DNA from: JAAAPF01 sp964481035
Lineage (GTDB): Bacteria > Pseudomonadota > Alphaproteobacteria > Geminicoccales > Geminicoccaceae
DNA length: 5,323 bases
Assembly (NCBI GenBank): GCA_964481035.1
Contig: CAYZSE010000168.1
Coordinates: forward strand, 1 to 5,323
Direction of reading: 5' to 3'
The notes under the pieces are model-generated. The model ran no database searches, was not told the DNA's origin, and saw only the letters and a list, made by a program, of their open reading frames with translations. The position numbers and the translations under genes were made by a program. Of the stretch, positions 4,763-5,323 are shown one piece after another. Positions within the stretch are counted from its first letter, which is position 1. Every line of letters starts with the position of its first letter.

Positions 4763-5323
4763 ATGACCGAGACGACCCCGAAGACCACGAGCCCGCTGCG
4801 CGCGCGGATGATCGAGGACATGACCGTGCGCGGCCTCGGCGCGAGGACGCAGCACGAGTACGTGCGCTGCGTGCGGATGTTCGCCGCCTTCCTCGGCCGC
4901 TCGCCCGACACGGCGACGGTGGACGACCTCCGCCGCTGGCAGCTGCACCAGCGCGAGCAGGGCGTGCAGCCGCCGAGCTTCAACAGCTCGGTCTCGGCGC
5001 TGCGCTTCTATTTGGCGATCACCCTGGATCGCCCGGACCTGGCCCGGCGCCTCGTGTTGGCGCGACAGCCGCAGAAGCTGCCGACGGTGCTGACGCCGCA
5101 AGAGGTCCAGTCCCTCATGGAAGCAGCACCAGGAGCGAAGGCCAAGGCGGCTATGGCGGTGGCCTACGGCGCTGGTCTGGGCGTCTCCGAAGTCGTCGCC
5201 CTGAAGGTGAGCGACATCGATTCCGGCCGCATGTTACTGCGGGTCGAGCAGGGCAAGGGCCAGAAGGACCGCCACGCCATGCTGTCGCCGCAGTTGCTCG
5301 AGATCCTGCGGGGCCCCTGCGCC
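4763..5323 (+). CDS. Tyrosine recombinase of the IS91-associated type, N-terminal 187 codons, catalytic Arg replaced
   Basis: The gene runs off the right edge. Tyrosine recombinases cut and rejoin DNA through an Arg-Lys-His-Arg-His-Tyr active site; this subgroup is found beside the Y2 transposase of IS91-family elements. Residues ~12-100 are the SAM-like core-binding domain (RMIEDMTVRGLGARTQHEYV, FAAFLGRSPDTATVDDLRRWQ, SALRFYLAITLDRPDLARR). The catalytic domain opens with KLPTVLTPQEVQSLMEAAP, then AYGAGLGVSEVVALKVSDID and VEQGKGQKDRHAMLSPQLL, which holds the beta-hairpin Lys. In relatives the first of these reads GLRVSEV: the Arg is the first catalytic residue. Here codon 140 (5180-5182) is GGC for Gly where CGC for Arg is expected. 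The final visible residues (LRGPCA) also differ from the usual LRDWW. The second half of the active site is beyond the window. Likely a decaying mobile-element gene; the transposase should lie to the right. Confidence 0.88.
   Translation, partial: MTETTPKTTSPLRARMIEDMTVRGLGARTQHEYVRCVRMFAAFLGRSPDTATVDDLRRWQLHQREQGVQPPSFNSSVSALRFYLAITLDRPDLARRLVLARQPQKLPTVLTPQEVQSLMEAAPGAKAKAAMAVAYGAGLGVSEVVALKVSDIDSGRMLLRVEQGKGQKDRHAMLSPQLLEILRGPCA

Noticed and set aside
4592..5101. Minus-strand frames opposite the recombinase
   Set aside because: The translations are His/Arg-rich and low in complexity, while the plus strand encodes a clearly recognisable tyrosine recombinase.

Overview
This window comes from a high-GC bacterium. 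Codon third positions are strongly G/C, Shine-Dalgarno sites (GGAGG, GAGGAG) are clear, and the gene families (ECF sigma with membrane anti-sigma, DUF4168, HlyD/RND-type adaptor, IS91-associated recombinase) fit Pseudomonadota. The exported proteins are rich in Asp and Glu, which would suit a halophilic or halotolerant gammaproteobacterium, but lineage below phylum is a guess.

The left two thirds (1-3455) is an intact regulatory and envelope module. On the minus strand, an ECF sigma factor (1192-1719) is translationally coupled by an ATGA overlap to a single-pass membrane anti-sigma factor (266-1195). Further along the same strand is the start of a secreted protein that looks like a PRC-barrel protein (1-162, cut by the window edge). 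On the plus strand, divergent from the sigma gene, are a small secreted DUF4168 protein (1941-2339) and a periplasmic adaptor (membrane fusion) protein (2361-3455). The 220-bp gap between the two operons holds two outward-facing copies of one 28-bp element, GGAACT-N4-GGCTCGT-N3-CGTGTCGT. They match at 21 of 28 positions and sit about 60-65 nt before each start codon. They look like a pair of ECF promoters, so the sigma factor probably drives its own operon and the DUF4168-adaptor operon together. This is the most informative signal in the window. The adaptor gene has a disturbed start: the well-placed ATG with good ribosome-binding site is one base out of frame with the rest of the gene.

The right third (3456-5323) is a junkyard of broken genes. 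No RND permease follows the adaptor. Instead there is about 380 bp of unassignable sequence and then the C-terminal part of phosphonoacetaldehyde hydrolase (phnX, minus strand). Divergent from that is the first ~80 codons of an MmeI-like type IIL restriction-modification enzyme, carrying a one-base insertion and cut off before its nuclease Glu-x-Lys. After about 270 bp of unrecognised sequence with a hairpin comes a tyrosine recombinase of the type that accompanies IS91-family transposases; it runs off the right edge. Its first catalytic arginine reads as glycine, so this copy may be inactive.

I see no tRNA, rRNA or CRISPR array. I cannot claim a wholly new system. The best candidates for follow-up are the paired ECF promoters with their envelope regulon, and the shifted start of the adaptor gene.
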